A DNA stretch of 17,587 nucleotides, taken from Oligoflexia bacterium. Its GTDB lineage: Bacteria; Bdellovibrionota; Bdellovibrionia; Bdellovibrionales; UBA1609. Positions 1-10,300 of this stretch are shown piece by piece. A program made the position numbers and the translations under genes. The stretch spans positions 1 through 17,587 of the forward strand of contig JAPPIY010000269.1 of the NCBI GenBank assembly GCA_026914095.1. Direction: 5' to 3'. The notes beneath the pieces are model-generated. The model made no database searches, had not been told where the DNA came from, and saw nothing but the letters and a program-made list of their open reading frames with translations. Numbering within the stretch: the stretch's first letter is position 1; each line of letters opens with the position of its first letter.

Positions 1-97
1 GCATAAGCTCCCCTTTTGAGCACAAATTAAACCTAGACAGTAAAACAAAAGCATGTTATTTTTCAAAAAACTTTTTATAAAATAAAGTTATAGCTGG

Positions 98-1711
98 ATG
101 TCTAAAACAAAAAATCAAAAATTTATTTTTATTACAGGCGGAGTTGTCTCCTCTGTGGGAAAAGGTTTAGTCTCGGCCAGCTTAGCCACTTTGTTAGAAG
201 CCCGCGGTTTTAAAGTCAGCGTTATAAAATGTGATCCTTATATCAATGTCGACCCTGGCACTCTCTCCCCTTTTCAGCACGGTGAGGTTTATGTCACCAA
301 AGATGGAGCGGAAACCGATCTGGATTTGGGGCATTATGAAAGATTCACAAATTTAGATCTGAATAAAAATCACAGCATTACAACCGGTCAAATTTATCAA
401 ACAGTTATTGATAAAGAGAGAAAAGGAGATTACTTGGGACGGACTGTTCAAGTGATACCCCATATTACAAATGAAATTAAAAGCCGTATTTTTAAAGGAG
501 CCGGTCAAGCGGAAATCACAGTGGTTGAAATAGGAGGAACAATAGGCGATATAGAAGGCCTCCCTTTTATTGAGGCCATTCGTCAAATTCGTATAGAAAA
601 AGGAATAGAAAACACCATTTTTGCTCATGTGACTTTTATTCCTTTTATCCCTTCCGCGGGAGAGCTTAAAAGCAAACCCAGCCAGCACTCTGTGAAAGCT
701 TTAAGAGAAGTGGGCCTGCAACCTGATTTTTTGCTTTGCAGAAGCGCTCAAACAATCAATAAAGAGCTAAAGGAAAAACTCGCCCTTTTTTCCAATCTCT
801 CCGTAGAAAATATTATCCCTGTTCCAGACGCGGAAAGCATTTATGAAATCCCGCTTTTTTTAAATAAAGAAAAACTAGATCAAAAACTCATACAAAGGAT
901 GAGCTTAAAAACAACTCTAGCCAGTCTCTCTAAATGGAAAAATATTGTCCAAAAAATCAAAGCTCCAAAAAAAGAAACCACTATTGGCTTAGTTGGAAAA
1001 TATGTTCATTTAAAAGACAGCTATCAATCTATTCATGAAGCTTTAATGCATGGAGGGCTGGCAAAACAAATCAAAGTGAATATAGAATATATTGATTCAG
1101 AAAAAAAATTATCCAGCAAGGATTTAAAATCTCTTAATGGGATTTTAGTTCCTGGCGGTTTTGGAGACAGGGGGATTGATGGAAAACTAAAAGCCATTCA
1201 ATATTGCAGAGAAAATTCGGTTCCCTTTTTTGGAATTTGTTTGGGCATGCAAATGGCGGCCATTGAGTTCGCTCAAAATGTGTGCAAAATCAAAGGAGCC
1301 GGCAGTCGTGAATCCAAGAACGGCAAATCTATTCAAAATTTTATAATTGATGTTATGCCAAACCAAAAACCTTTAACTTATAAAGGGGGAAGCATGCGGC
1401 TGGGATCCTATCCCTGCCTCTTATTAAAAAACTCTAAAATTCAGAAAATTTACAAAAAGGATCTTATAGAGGAAAGACACCGCCATCGCTATGAGTTTAA
1501 TTTTAATTTTACGGAACAGTTTGAAAAGAAAGGTATGAAAGTCGCCGGCGTTCATAAAGGCTACGAAAATTTAGTTGAAGCTCTGGAAATTCCCAAACAC
1601 CCTTGGTTTATCGGCGTGCAATTTCATCCTGAGTTTCAATCTAAACCGACCAAGCCCCATCCTTTATTTGTCAGTTTTATAGAAACTTGCGAAAAAAATA
1701 AAACGACTTAA
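98..1711 (+). CDS. pyrG: CTP synthase (glutamine-hydrolysing)
   Basis: Makes CTP from UTP, ATP and glutamine, the last step of de novo pyrimidine nucleotide synthesis, in the cytoplasm. The 537-residue length is normal for the family. The N-terminal synthetase domain (about 1-270) has the P-loop region GGVVSSVGKGLVSAS (14-28) and the DGAETDLDLGHYERF segment (69-83). The C-terminal class I glutamine amidotransferase domain (about 290-535) has PGGFGDRG (352-359), the nucleophile Cys381 in FGICLGMQ, and the His510/Glu512 pair in FHPEF. All key residues are present, so the enzyme should be active. The ATG start fits the family N-terminus, but the ribosome-binding site (AGCTGG) is weak. A TATAAA box at 76-81 has no convincing -35 partner. 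It is convergent with the next gene, 38 bases away, with no clear terminator between them. Confidence 0.97.
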   Translation: MSKTKNQKFIFITGGVVSSVGKGLVSASLATLLEARGFKVSVIKCDPYINVDPGTLSPFQHGEVYVTKDGAETDLDLGHYERFTNLDLNKNHSITTGQIYQTVIDKERKGDYLGRTVQVIPHITNEIKSRIFKGAGQAEITVVEIGGTIGDIEGLPFIEAIRQIRIEKGIENTIFAHVTFIPFIPSAGELKSKPSQHSVKALREVGLQPDFLLCRSAQTINKELKEKLALFSNLSVENIIPVPDAESIYEIPLFLNKEKLDQKLIQRMSLKTTLASLSKWKNIVQKIKAPKKETTIGLVGKYVHLKDSYQSIHEALMHGGLAKQIKVNIEYIDSEKKLSSKDLKSLNGILVPGGFGDRGIDGKLKAIQYCRENSVPFFGICLGMQMAAIEFAQNVCKIKGAGSRESKNGKSIQNFIIDVMPNQKPLTYKGGSMRLGSYPCLLLKNSKIQKIYKKDLIEERHRHRYEFNFNFTEQFEKKGMKVAGVHKGYENLVEALEIPKHPWFIGVQFHPEFQSKPTKPHPLFVSFIETCEKNKTT

Positions 1712-1749
1712 TAATTAATTTTAATAAGCCCCTAATTTCCAAGCTGTTT

Positions 1750-2877
1750 CTATGGCATATTTTTAATCTGACAAAACTTCCAAAAAGGAAGCACACGGCC
1801 TTCAACATCTGCTGAACCGAAGTCTTTATTTCCTAAATGCACTTGATAAAATTCTGGGATATTTGTTCGCTCTTTAAAATATTTAACCGCTTTTGAAAGC
1901 GCTTGATCAGACAATTTACACTCAACAGCAAACAAAGCCTTTCCATCTTTGATTACAACAAAGTCAACCTCCCGTCCATCCCTATCTCTAATATATTGCA
2001 AATCCATTTTATAACCTTCCGTATCTTCTATAAAATGACAGTATTTTAAAAGCTGTCCTGCTACCATATTTTCAAAGCCAGCTCCCGGATCATTAACTTG
2101 CGCCCAATCCCAAAGATAAAGCTTTTGCTCTTTTTTAATCGCTCTGATTTTTGAACTGCCAAAAGGAGAGATGCGATAACAAACATAAAGAGCTTGTAAA
2201 ATATCAAGCCACTTAGACACAGTGTTATGGCTGACTTGCAAGTCCCGCCTCAAACTTTCTATAGACAGAGGGGATGCCACTCTCTCATTTAAAGAATGCA
2301 TTAAAATCTCAATAGATGAAATCTCTCTAATATTTTCTAAACTGTTAATGTCAGTATAAACCACACGGTTGAGCCTCTCTAAAGACCAGCGGCGATAGCT
2401 CCTTTGACTGCCTTTTAAAATAGGCTCTGGAAACCCCCCTAAATTCAATAAAGCCTTTACATCCTCAGAACTTGGTTTTTTGTTAAGCTCCCTCAAACTA
2501 AAAGGATGCAAACGAAAGTAATGGTAGCGTCCAAAAAGAGAATCCCCTCCTTTTTTAAAATGATCCAATTGAGCCGAACCTGTAACAATAATTTTCATTT
2601 TATGCCCATAGGTATCATAAAAGCCTTTAATAAAACTCCGCCAACCTGCAAACTTATGGATCTCATCAAAGATAAGCCTGCTTTCCGAAGTAGGAAGCTG
2701 ATTTTGTATAATGGAGTGACGGTGCTCTACATTATCCCAATTAAAGTAAGAACTTCTTGTTTTAATAATTTGTCTGGCTAAAGTGGTTTTCCCGACTTGG
2801 CGGGGACCTCCAATAAATACCATCTTTTCCTGCAAGTCTTGAGAAACAGGCGTCTTTAAATATCTGACTTTATTCAC
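1750..2877 (-). CDS. AAA-family ATPase with DUF4143 (AAA_14) domain
   Basis: This 375-residue protein belongs to the AAA_14/DUF4143 ATPase family, often present in several copies in bacterial and archaeal genomes and of unproven function. Visible in order: Walker A GGPRQVGKTT (23-32); Walker B LIFDE (68-72); a sensor-1-like IIVTGS segment (96-101); FGRYHYFRLHPFSLREL (115-131), typical of the family; a helix-turn-helix-like segment near 205-230; and a C-terminal PD-(D/E)xK-like region with Asp305 (REVDFVV) and Glu319-x-Lys321 (VECK). It looks intact. The start is GTG at 2877; the ATG just before it is followed directly by a stop. The promoter lies so close that the mRNA may be almost leaderless. 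It is transcribed toward pyrG and away from rpoC. A role as nuclease-ATPase, addiction module or defence gene is possible but not shown. Confidence 0.9.
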   Translation of the reverse strand: MNKVRYLKTPVSQDLQEKMVFIGGPRQVGKTTLARQIIKTRSSYFNWDNVEHRHSIIQNQLPTSESRLIFDEIHKFAGWRSFIKGFYDTYGHKMKIIVTGSAQLDHFKKGGDSLFGRYHYFRLHPFSLRELNKKPSSEDVKALLNLGGFPEPILKGSQRSYRRWSLERLNRVVYTDINSLENIREISSIEILMHSLNERVASPLSIESLRRDLQVSHNTVSKWLDILQALYVCYRISPFGSSKIRAIKKEQKLYLWDWAQVNDPGAGFENMVAGQLLKYCHFIEDTEGYKMDLQYIRDRDGREVDFVVIKDGKALFAVECKLSDQALSKAVKYFKERTNIPEFYQVHLGNKDFGSADVEGRVLPFWKFCQIKNMP

Positions 2878-2881
2878 ATAA

Positions 2882-2914
2882 ACTATGATATAGTCATTAC
2901 TATTTCATAGTCAA
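2882..2914 (-). promoter_or_regulatory. Promoter in a 30-bp dyad upstream of the AAA ATPase
   Basis: On the minus strand TTGACT (2909-2914) and TATCAT (2885-2890) are separated by 18 bases, a fair sigma-70 promoter. Nearly the same bases (2882-2911) form a dyad: outer arms ACTATGA and TCATAGT, inner arms ATAGT and ACTAT, with a 4-base centre. A repressor dimer bound here would block the promoter. The GTG start lies only 7 bases past the -10 box. The sequence elements are seen; the operator role is inference. Confidence 0.5.
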
Positions 2915-3074
2915 CAGAAAATTTGTCCTAGTCAAAAAATACTTTAAATATCCAATAATTTGCAGGCCAAAAGCGCTCGCTATCTAAAAGAAAAATACAA
3001 GATGACCTTCTCTTTAACAATAAAAAATAAGAAGATTAACCTGAACTAATTGAGTTTAAGTTTTAAAGGTTCTT

Positions 3075-3163
3075 GGGGATTCCCGCTGACGCGGGAAGGA
3101 CTGCTTAAAAATTCTCTCCCCCGTTTTCACGAAGGCAGGCTAGAGCCTATTAAGAGCGGGAGT
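3075..3163. repeat. Palindromic repeat element at the 3' end of rpoC
   Basis: The core at 3078-3104 contains the hairpin TTCCCGC-tgac-GCGGGAA and the tail GGACTGC. The same 27 bases recur in inverse orientation at 17170-17196 inside the protease gene. To its right, CTCTCCCCCG (from 3114) can pair with GCGGGAGT (3156-3163) across the rpoC stop codon, enclosing AGGCTAGAGCCT (3138-3149). The structure resembles the dispersed GC-rich palindromic elements of Rickettsiales. It may also act as the 3' end structure of the rpoC transcript, although no T-run follows. The rest of 2878-3149 is AT-rich and shows no gene. Confidence 0.6.
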
Positions 3164-6100
3164 ATTCCGTAGAGGCGTCATCAACAGACTGTGAGCCTTC
3201 TATGGGAAATAAATCAACGCTCTCTTCTTCCTCCTTATCTACAATTAGAGGGTATTTGTGATAAGACGAAAAAACGGTTCCCGCTGGTATCAATCGGCCC
3301 ATAATTACATTTTCTTTTAAGCCAGACAATTTATCCACTTTTGACTGAACAGCCGCTTCTGTTAAAATACGAGTGGTCTCTTGGAAAGAAGCCGCAGAAA
3401 GCCAGCTTTTTGTGTTTAAAGAAGTTTTAGTGATGCCCAAGAGCAATGGCTTGTAAACAGCAGGACGCCCCCCTTCTTGAATAATTTTCTCATTAGCCAA
3501 CTGAATCTCTGACACTTCCACTTGCTCTCCTGTTATATAATTTGTATCCCCAGCATCAACCACTTCCGACTTCCTGAGCATTTGGCGGACAATCAACTCA
3601 ATGTGCTTGTCATTGATGGAGACACCCTGCAAACGATAAACCTGCTGAACTTCATTCACTAAATAGGAAGCAACAGCTTTAAGGCCAGATACATTTAAAA
3701 TATCATGAGGATCTGTTGTTCCATCCATTAAAGAATCCCCTTTTTTAATAAGCTCTCCCTCACGAACAGCGATAAACTTTCCTTTTGGCAGTAAATATTC
3801 TTTCTGCTCTCCTTCTTTAGAAGTAATAACTACTTTCTGTTTTCCTTTGACATCTTTTCCAAAACTCACATAACCATCAATTTCAGAAAGAACAGAAGGC
3901 TCTTTAGGATGGCGGGCTTCAAACAGCTCTGCGACACGAGGCAAACCTCCTGTAATATCTTTTGTCTTTGTGCTTTCTTTATGAACTTTAGAAATAATAT
4001 CCCCGGCATGAATTTTATAGCCGTCTGAAACCATTAACTGTGATCCTATGGATAAAATATAAGTGGCCGGCACATCTCTTCCAGGAAACATCACAGGCTC
4101 GCCTTCTTCATCCACTATAGCAATAATACATTTTTGATCGCCGGCTACTTTGCTTTCTGTAATAACTTGAGTTGTAAAACCTGTAGCAGAATCCATTTGC
4201 TCAACGACATTGACACCAGCTGTTATCCCTTGAAATTTTACAATCCCCGAAACATCAGAGACTATAATGTTTGTATAAGGATCCCAAACTGCGATAGAAT
4301 CCCCCTTCTTCACTTTATCACCTTCTTTAAAATTCAAAACAGCCCCATAAACTAAAGATATTTTTTCTCTTTCCCAGCCCGTGTCATCCAGTACAGAAAT
4401 CTCTCCTCCTCTATTCAAGACTGTCCATTTGCCTTCACGGTTTTCAACAACATTGACATTCTCAAATTTCAAAGCGCCCGCATAACGGGCAATGTGCTCA
4501 GACTGCTCCACAGAGCGAGAAGCTGTCCCCCCTAAGTGAAAAGTTCTCATTGTAAGCTGTGTCCCTGGCTCTCCAATAGACTGAGCCGCAATAATTCCCA
4601 CAGCTTCCCCTATATTTACAGTCCGCCCTAAACCTAAATCTCTTCCATAACATTTAACACAGACCCCCTCTTTTGTCTGACAAGTTAAAGCAGAGCGAAT
4701 TTTCACTCTGTCAATTCCCGCTTTCTCAATTTTATCAACAACAGATTCACTAATTTCTTCATCGGCCTGACATATCACATCAGAAGAGCTAGGATCCACA
4801 ATGTCTTCAAAAGACATTCTTCCTAAAATTCTCTCTGAAAGAGGCTCAATAACACCTCCGCTTTCAACTAAAGCGGATAACTCTATGAAATCATGACTGC
4901 CGCAATCTTTTTCTGTAACAATTACATTTTGAGAAACATCCACCAGTTTTCTTGTCAAATAACCGGAATTAGCTGTTTTTAAAGCTGTATCCGCCAAGCC
5001 TTTACGCGCCCCATGAGTGGAAATAAAATACTGAGACACTGTTAAGCCTTCACGAAAATTAGCTGTGATAGGAGTTTCAATAATTTCACCAGAAGGTTTA
5101 GCCATTAAGCCCCTCATGCCTGACAACTGCCGAATTTGCGCTGTTGAGCTTCTTGCTCCGGAATCAGCCATAATAAAGATAGGATTAAAACTGGCCGCTG
5201 TTATCTTCTTTCCATCGACATCAAATTCTTCTTTTTCCAAATACTCCATCATTTCATCGGCAATTTTATCTCCACAGCCTGTCCAAGTGTCAATCACCTT
5301 ATTGTATCTCTCCCCTTCTGTAATAAGACCCTCATCATATTGACGGCGAATTTCATCCACTTGCGCTCTGGCCGTTTGCAATAACTCCTCTTTTCTGGAA
5401 GATATTTGCAGGTCGTTGATGCTTATAGAAATGCCTGCCTTTGTGGAATATTTAAAGCCCGCATTCATGAGCTTATCAGCCAATATCACAGTTTTTTTGC
5501 CTCCACACAGCCTAAAAGTTTTATTGATGAGATCGGCCAAACTGCTTTTATTCATGACGCGATTGTAAAATGAAAAAGGCACCTCTTTAGGAACAATAGC
5601 GCTTAACAAAACGCGCCCAACAGAAGTGTCTTCCAACTTGCCGCGAACACGGCATTTTATACTAGCCTGCAAATCAATTTGATCGGTCTCATAAGCGTAA
5701 ATCACCTCATCAACATTAGAAAACACCTTGCCGAAATTTCTGGCTCCGGGGCGAACTCTTGTCATCCAATAAACTCCTAAAACCATATCTTGAGTGGGGT
5801 TGATGATGGGCTGTCCGCTGGCGGGGCTTAAAATATTATTAGTGGACATAATTAAAACACGGGCTTCTGTTTGAGCTTCAACAGATAAAGGAACATGAAC
5901 CGCCATTTGATCTCCATCGAAATCGGCGTTAAAAGCCGTGCAAACCAGAGGATGAAGCTGAATCGCTCTTCCTTCATGCAAGACTGGCTCAAAAGCCTGT
6001 ATTCCCAAACGGTGCAAGGTGGGAGCTCGGTTTAAAAGCACAGGATGCTCTTTGACCACCTCTGATAAAATATCCCAAACTTCGTCTGTCTTTTCCTCCA

Positions 6101-7301
6101 CCAAAGCTTTAGCTTGCTTAACAGTTAAAGCCAGCCCTTTTTTTTCAAGCTTATGATAAATAAAAGGCTTAAAAAGCTCTAAAGCCATTGTTTTTGGCAA
6201 ACCGCACTCATGCAACTTTAAATGAGGCCCTACAACAATCACGGAGCGGCCTGAATAATCCACCCTTTTTCCAAGAAGATTAGAGCGAAAACGGCCTTGC
6301 TTTCCTTTTAAAATTTCACTTAGAGAGCGAAGGGGCCTTTTATTAGGGCCTGTAAAAACTTTCCCTCCCCGTCCATTATCTAAAAGAGCGTCTACAGATT
6401 CTTGAAGCATGCGCTTTTCATTTCTAATGATAATTTCCGGCGCGTTAAGCTCTTGTAATTTTTTAAGGCGGTTGTTTCGGTTGATCACCCGGCGGTAAAG
6501 ATCATTTAAATCTGAAGTGGCAAACCGCCCTCCTTCTAAAGGAACAAGGGGCCTTAAGTCAGGCGGGATAACAGGCAGAGCCTCTAACATCATCCATTCC
6601 GGTTTGTTGATAGAGTTTTGAAAGTCCTCCATAACCTTTATTCTTTTTCTTATTTTTTTTATGACAGCTTCTGAAGTGACATCCTCTAAACTTTTTCTTA
6701 ATTGTTTAGCTGTAAAATCCACATCAACAGATTTAATTAAATCCCGAATAGCCGAACCCCCTATATCCACTTTAAAATGGGGGCCGTACTCCTGCTGAGC
6801 TTTTTCATACTCATCTTCAGACAGCAATTGGCCTTTTTTAAGCTCAGTGTCCATAGGGTCAATAACCGCATAATATTCACAGTAAAGAACTCTTTGAACC
6901 TCCTTGACAGAAAGCCCTAAAAAATTTCCTATACGGCTGGAAGAGGTTCCTAAAAACCAGATATGCGCGACAGGGCTGGTAAGCTCAATATGCCCCATTC
7001 TCTCTCTTCTCACTTTAGATCGGGTAACTTCCGTGCCGCATTTTTCACAAACGACAGCGCGGTATTTCATTCCTTTATATTTTCCGCAAAGACACTCATA
7101 GTCTTTTGTCGGGCCAAAAATTTTACAGCAAAAAAGCCCCTCTCTTTCTGGCTTAAATGTCCTGTAATTGATAGTTTCCGGTTTTTTTACCTCCCCATAA
7201 CTCCATCGGCGAATCATATCAGGAGAGGCAATAGAAATTCTTATGGATTCTAAAGCTAAAGGATCTCTTGGTTTATCATAAAAATTCAGCAAATCTTTCA
7301 T
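3150..7301 (-). CDS. rpoC: DNA-directed RNA polymerase subunit beta-prime
   Basis: Catalytic subunit of RNA polymerase. It is 1383 residues long, a normal length for alphaproteobacteria. The N-terminal zinc site has Cys70, Cys72, Cys85 and Cys88. The active-site Mg motif NADFDGDQ is at 458-465 (Asp460, 462, 464). The bridge-helix/trigger-loop region is readable from RGLMAKPSGEIIETPITANF through THGARKGLADTALKTANSGY. The second zinc site is present (CQTKEGVCVKCYG). The ATG overlaps the rpoB stop as ATGA (7298-7301), behind AAGGA, so translation is probably coupled to rpoB. The final residues (YSRS) are encoded next to the palindromic repeat, which may have altered the extreme C-terminus; this part is inference. 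rpsL and rpsG, which commonly follow rpoC, are absent; the AAA ATPase gene follows instead. Confidence 0.98.
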   Translation of the reverse strand: MKDLLNFYDKPRDPLALESIRISIASPDMIRRWSYGEVKKPETINYRTFKPEREGLFCCKIFGPTKDYECLCGKYKGMKYRAVVCEKCGTEVTRSKVRRERMGHIELTSPVAHIWFLGTSSSRIGNFLGLSVKEVQRVLYCEYYAVIDPMDTELKKGQLLSEDEYEKAQQEYGPHFKVDIGGSAIRDLIKSVDVDFTAKQLRKSLEDVTSEAVIKKIRKRIKVMEDFQNSINKPEWMMLEALPVIPPDLRPLVPLEGGRFATSDLNDLYRRVINRNNRLKKLQELNAPEIIIRNEKRMLQESVDALLDNGRGGKVFTGPNKRPLRSLSEILKGKQGRFRSNLLGKRVDYSGRSVIVVGPHLKLHECGLPKTMALELFKPFIYHKLEKKGLALTVKQAKALVEEKTDEVWDILSEVVKEHPVLLNRAPTLHRLGIQAFEPVLHEGRAIQLHPLVCTAFNADFDGDQMAVHVPLSVEAQTEARVLIMSTNNILSPASGQPIINPTQDMVLGVYWMTRVRPGARNFGKVFSNVDEVIYAYETDQIDLQASIKCRVRGKLEDTSVGRVLLSAIVPKEVPFSFYNRVMNKSSLADLINKTFRLCGGKKTVILADKLMNAGFKYSTKAGISISINDLQISSRKEELLQTARAQVDEIRRQYDEGLITEGERYNKVIDTWTGCGDKIADEMMEYLEKEEFDVDGKKITAASFNPIFIMADSGARSSTAQIRQLSGMRGLMAKPSGEIIETPITANFREGLTVSQYFISTHGARKGLADTALKTANSGYLTRKLVDVSQNVIVTEKDCGSHDFIELSALVESGGVIEPLSERILGRMSFEDIVDPSSSDVICQADEEISESVVDKIEKAGIDRVKIRSALTCQTKEGVCVKCYGRDLGLGRTVNIGEAVGIIAAQSIGEPGTQLTMRTFHLGGTASRSVEQSEHIARYAGALKFENVNVVENREGKWTVLNRGGEISVLDDTGWEREKISLVYGAVLNFKEGDKVKKGDSIAVWDPYTNIIVSDVSGIVKFQGITAGVNVVEQMDSATGFTTQVITESKVAGDQKCIIAIVDEEGEPVMFPGRDVPATYILSIGSQLMVSDGYKIHAGDIISKVHKESTKTKDITGGLPRVAELFEARHPKEPSVLSEIDGYVSFGKDVKGKQKVVITSKEGEQKEYLLPKGKFIAVREGELIKKGDSLMDGTTDPHDILNVSGLKAVASYLVNEVQQVYRLQGVSINDKHIELIVRQMLRKSEVVDAGDTNYITGEQVEVSEIQLANEKIIQEGGRPAVYKPLLLGITKTSLNTKSWLSAASFQETTRILTEAAVQSKVDKLSGLKENVIMGRLIPAGTVFSSYHKYPLIVDKEEEESVDLFPIEGSQSVDDASTEYSRS

Positions 7302-10300
7302 TCCTTGTCTTCCTCCTCTTCAGCTAAGCTGTCAGTTAAAACATCCGATTCAAACATTTCTACATTTAAACCTAAACTTTTCATTTCATTCACCAACACA
7401 TTAAAAGATTCTGGTATCCCGGGCTCTAAAGTATTATCTCCCCTAACAATACCTTCATACATACGAACACGGCCGGCCACATCATCCGATTTGACAGTTA
7501 AAAACTCCTGGAGGCAATAAGCGGCCCCATAAGCTTCAATAGCCCAAACTTCCATTTCTCCCAGCCTTTGTCCTCCAAATTGAGACTTACCGCCCAAAGG
7601 CTGTTGCGAAACTAGAGAATAAGGGCCTATAGATCGAGCATGAATTTTTTCCTCCACTAAATGGTGAAGTTTTAACATATACAACACACCCACTGTGACT
7701 GGCATTTCAAAAGGCTCTCCTGTCCTGCCGTCAAATAAAACAGTTTGTCCTGTTTCAGAAAGCTCCGCATGCTTTAAAATATTTTTAACTTCCTCTTCTT
7801 TAGCGCCATCAAAAACCGGTGTGGCAACATGAACTCCATGACTGGCTTTTTCCACTAATCTTTTTATGGAATCCTCATCTGCTTGATCAATCTTCTCACT
7901 AATCCGCTTGTCATTTAAATAAATTCTTTTAAGAGTCTCCCTAGCCTCGTTTTCCTTAAAATCATCAATATATTTTTGGATCTGCTGTCCTAAATTTAAA
8001 GCCGCCCAGCCTAAATGGGTTTCTAAAACTTGCCCTATATTCATCCGAGAAGGAACCCCCAAAGGGTTTAAAACCATATCAACGGGACGGCCATTCGCCA
8101 GATAGGGCATATCTTCCTCTGGAAGAATTTTGGAAATAACTCCTTTGTTTCCATGACGGCCCGAAAACTTATCTCCAACCTCCACTTTTCTTTTTACAGC
8201 AACATAAACTTTTATCATTTTAATAACACCAGGCATAAGCTCTTCACCTGCATAAAGCCGGTTCACTCTCTCTTTGTAAAGAGTTTCCAAAGCCTCTAAT
8301 TGAGTTTGACACTCATCCATGATCTTTGACAATTCCTCTGCCAAACTCTCTTTTTTCAAAGGAATATAAGCTAATAACTCAAATGGAATTTTTTTAATAT
8401 CCTCTTCTGTAATCTTATGGTTTTTTGGCAGGAGCTCTTCTGAACCGTCATCATTTAAAAGAATATCTGAGCTTTTTTCACCTACAACCAAATCCTTAAT
8501 CTGATCTAAGGCGTTATTTTTTAACGCTTTCTTTTGAATTTCCCTGTCTTTTTTAAGCCTGTCTTCTTTTTCACTAATAATCGATTTCAATCTTTGGCTT
8601 TTTTCAACACCATCTCTAGTGTAGATTTGTGTGTCAATCACTGTGCCAGACACTCCTGAAGACACTCTAAGAGAAGTGTCTTTGACATCTCCCGCTTTTT
8701 CCCCAAAAATAGCTAAAACCAATTTTTTCTCTGGCGAAAGCTGGCTTTCCGCCTTCGGTGTCACTTTCCCCACCAAAATATCCCCTGTTTTAACTTTAGC
8801 GCCGATCCGAACAATTCCAGAATCATCCAAATTTTTTAAAGCCTCCTCTCCTACATTAGGTATATCAGCTGTAATCTCCTCACTGCCCAATTTAGTGTCT
8901 CTAGCCAAACACTCAAACTCTTCAATATGTATAGAAGTATAGACATCGTTTTTAATCAGCTTTTCTGAAATAAGAATAGAATCCTCAAAGTTATAGCCTG
9001 CCCAAGGAGTAAAGGCCACCGTCACATTACGGCCCAGGGCCAGCTCTCCCATATCCATAGCCAAGCCATCCGCTATCACATCTCCTTTTTCCAACCGATC
9101 CCCCACTCTCACAATTGGCTTTTGATTAAAACAGGTGTTTTGGTTTGTCCTTTGATATTTTATAAGATCATAAATATCCACACTAGAGCCTTTTTTTCCG
9201 GCCTTAGTTAAACGGCGAACCACAATACGGCCAGCCGAAACATCCTCTACAAGTCCTGCCTGCCTGCAAACCACACTATTTCCTGAGTCCTGAGCGACAA
9301 GTTTTTCCATGCCTGTCCCCACAAGAGGAGCTGCTGTGATCATTAAAGGAACGGCCTGCCTTTGCATATTAGATCCCATCAAAGCTCTGTTGGCGTCATC
9401 ATGCTCTAAAAAAGGAATCAGCGCGGCCGCAATAGAAACCAACTGGCCCGGAGAGACATCCATGAGATCCACATCCTCTTTTCTCACAGTTTTATATTCT
9501 CCATCCACACGGCTTGTTAAAAAGCTGTCTTTTTGCATGTCATTAAAATTGAATCGGGCTTGGCTGATAGTATGAGACTGCTCTTCCAAAGCAGAATAAT
9601 ATCTCACTTCATCTGTAATATGGCCGTCTTTAACAACACGGTAGGGAGTTTCTATAAAGCCATATTCATTGATGCGGGCATAAGTCGCCATAGAGGCTAT
9701 TAAACCAATGTTAGGGCCTTCTGGCGTTTCAATAGGACAAATTCTGCCATAGTGAGTGGGATGGACATCACGCACTTCAAAACCAGCTCTCTCTCTGGTC
9801 AATCCGCCAGGGCCGAAAGTGGAAATTCTTCTTTTATGAGTGATTTCCGCCAAAGGATTGGTTTGATCCATAAATTGAGACAATTGGCTGGAGCCAAAAA
9901 ACTCCTTAACAACGGCGCTGACAGACTTGGCATTGATAAGATCCTGCGGCATCATTGTATCCTTGTCCTGCAAGCTCATTCTCTCTCTAATCACCCGCTC
10001 CATCCGAACCAAGCCAATCCGATATTGATTCTCTAAAAGCTCCCCAACGGATCTCACCCTTCTATTTCCCAAATGATCAATATCATCCACCTTTCCTTTT
10101 CCATTTCTTAAGTCAATCAAGTGTTTTAACACTCTGACAATATCTTTGTTAGTGAGAGTTCCTTGTGTTTCTGGAATATCTGAAAAGCCAAATCTATGAT
10201 TGATTTTAATGCGGCCGACTTCTCCTAAATCGTAACTGCCTTCTTGAAAAAACAAGTTCTTAAAATAAAATTCAGCCGCTGATAAAATGGCCGGCTCCCC

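Noticed and set aside
353..688. Antisense frame within pyrG
   Set aside because: Shadow of a strongly conserved gene in another frame; no family features.
3078..3104. Classical Rho-independent terminator of rpoC
   Set aside because: The hairpin is good but no T-run follows it on the minus strand; it is better explained as a dispersed repeat.
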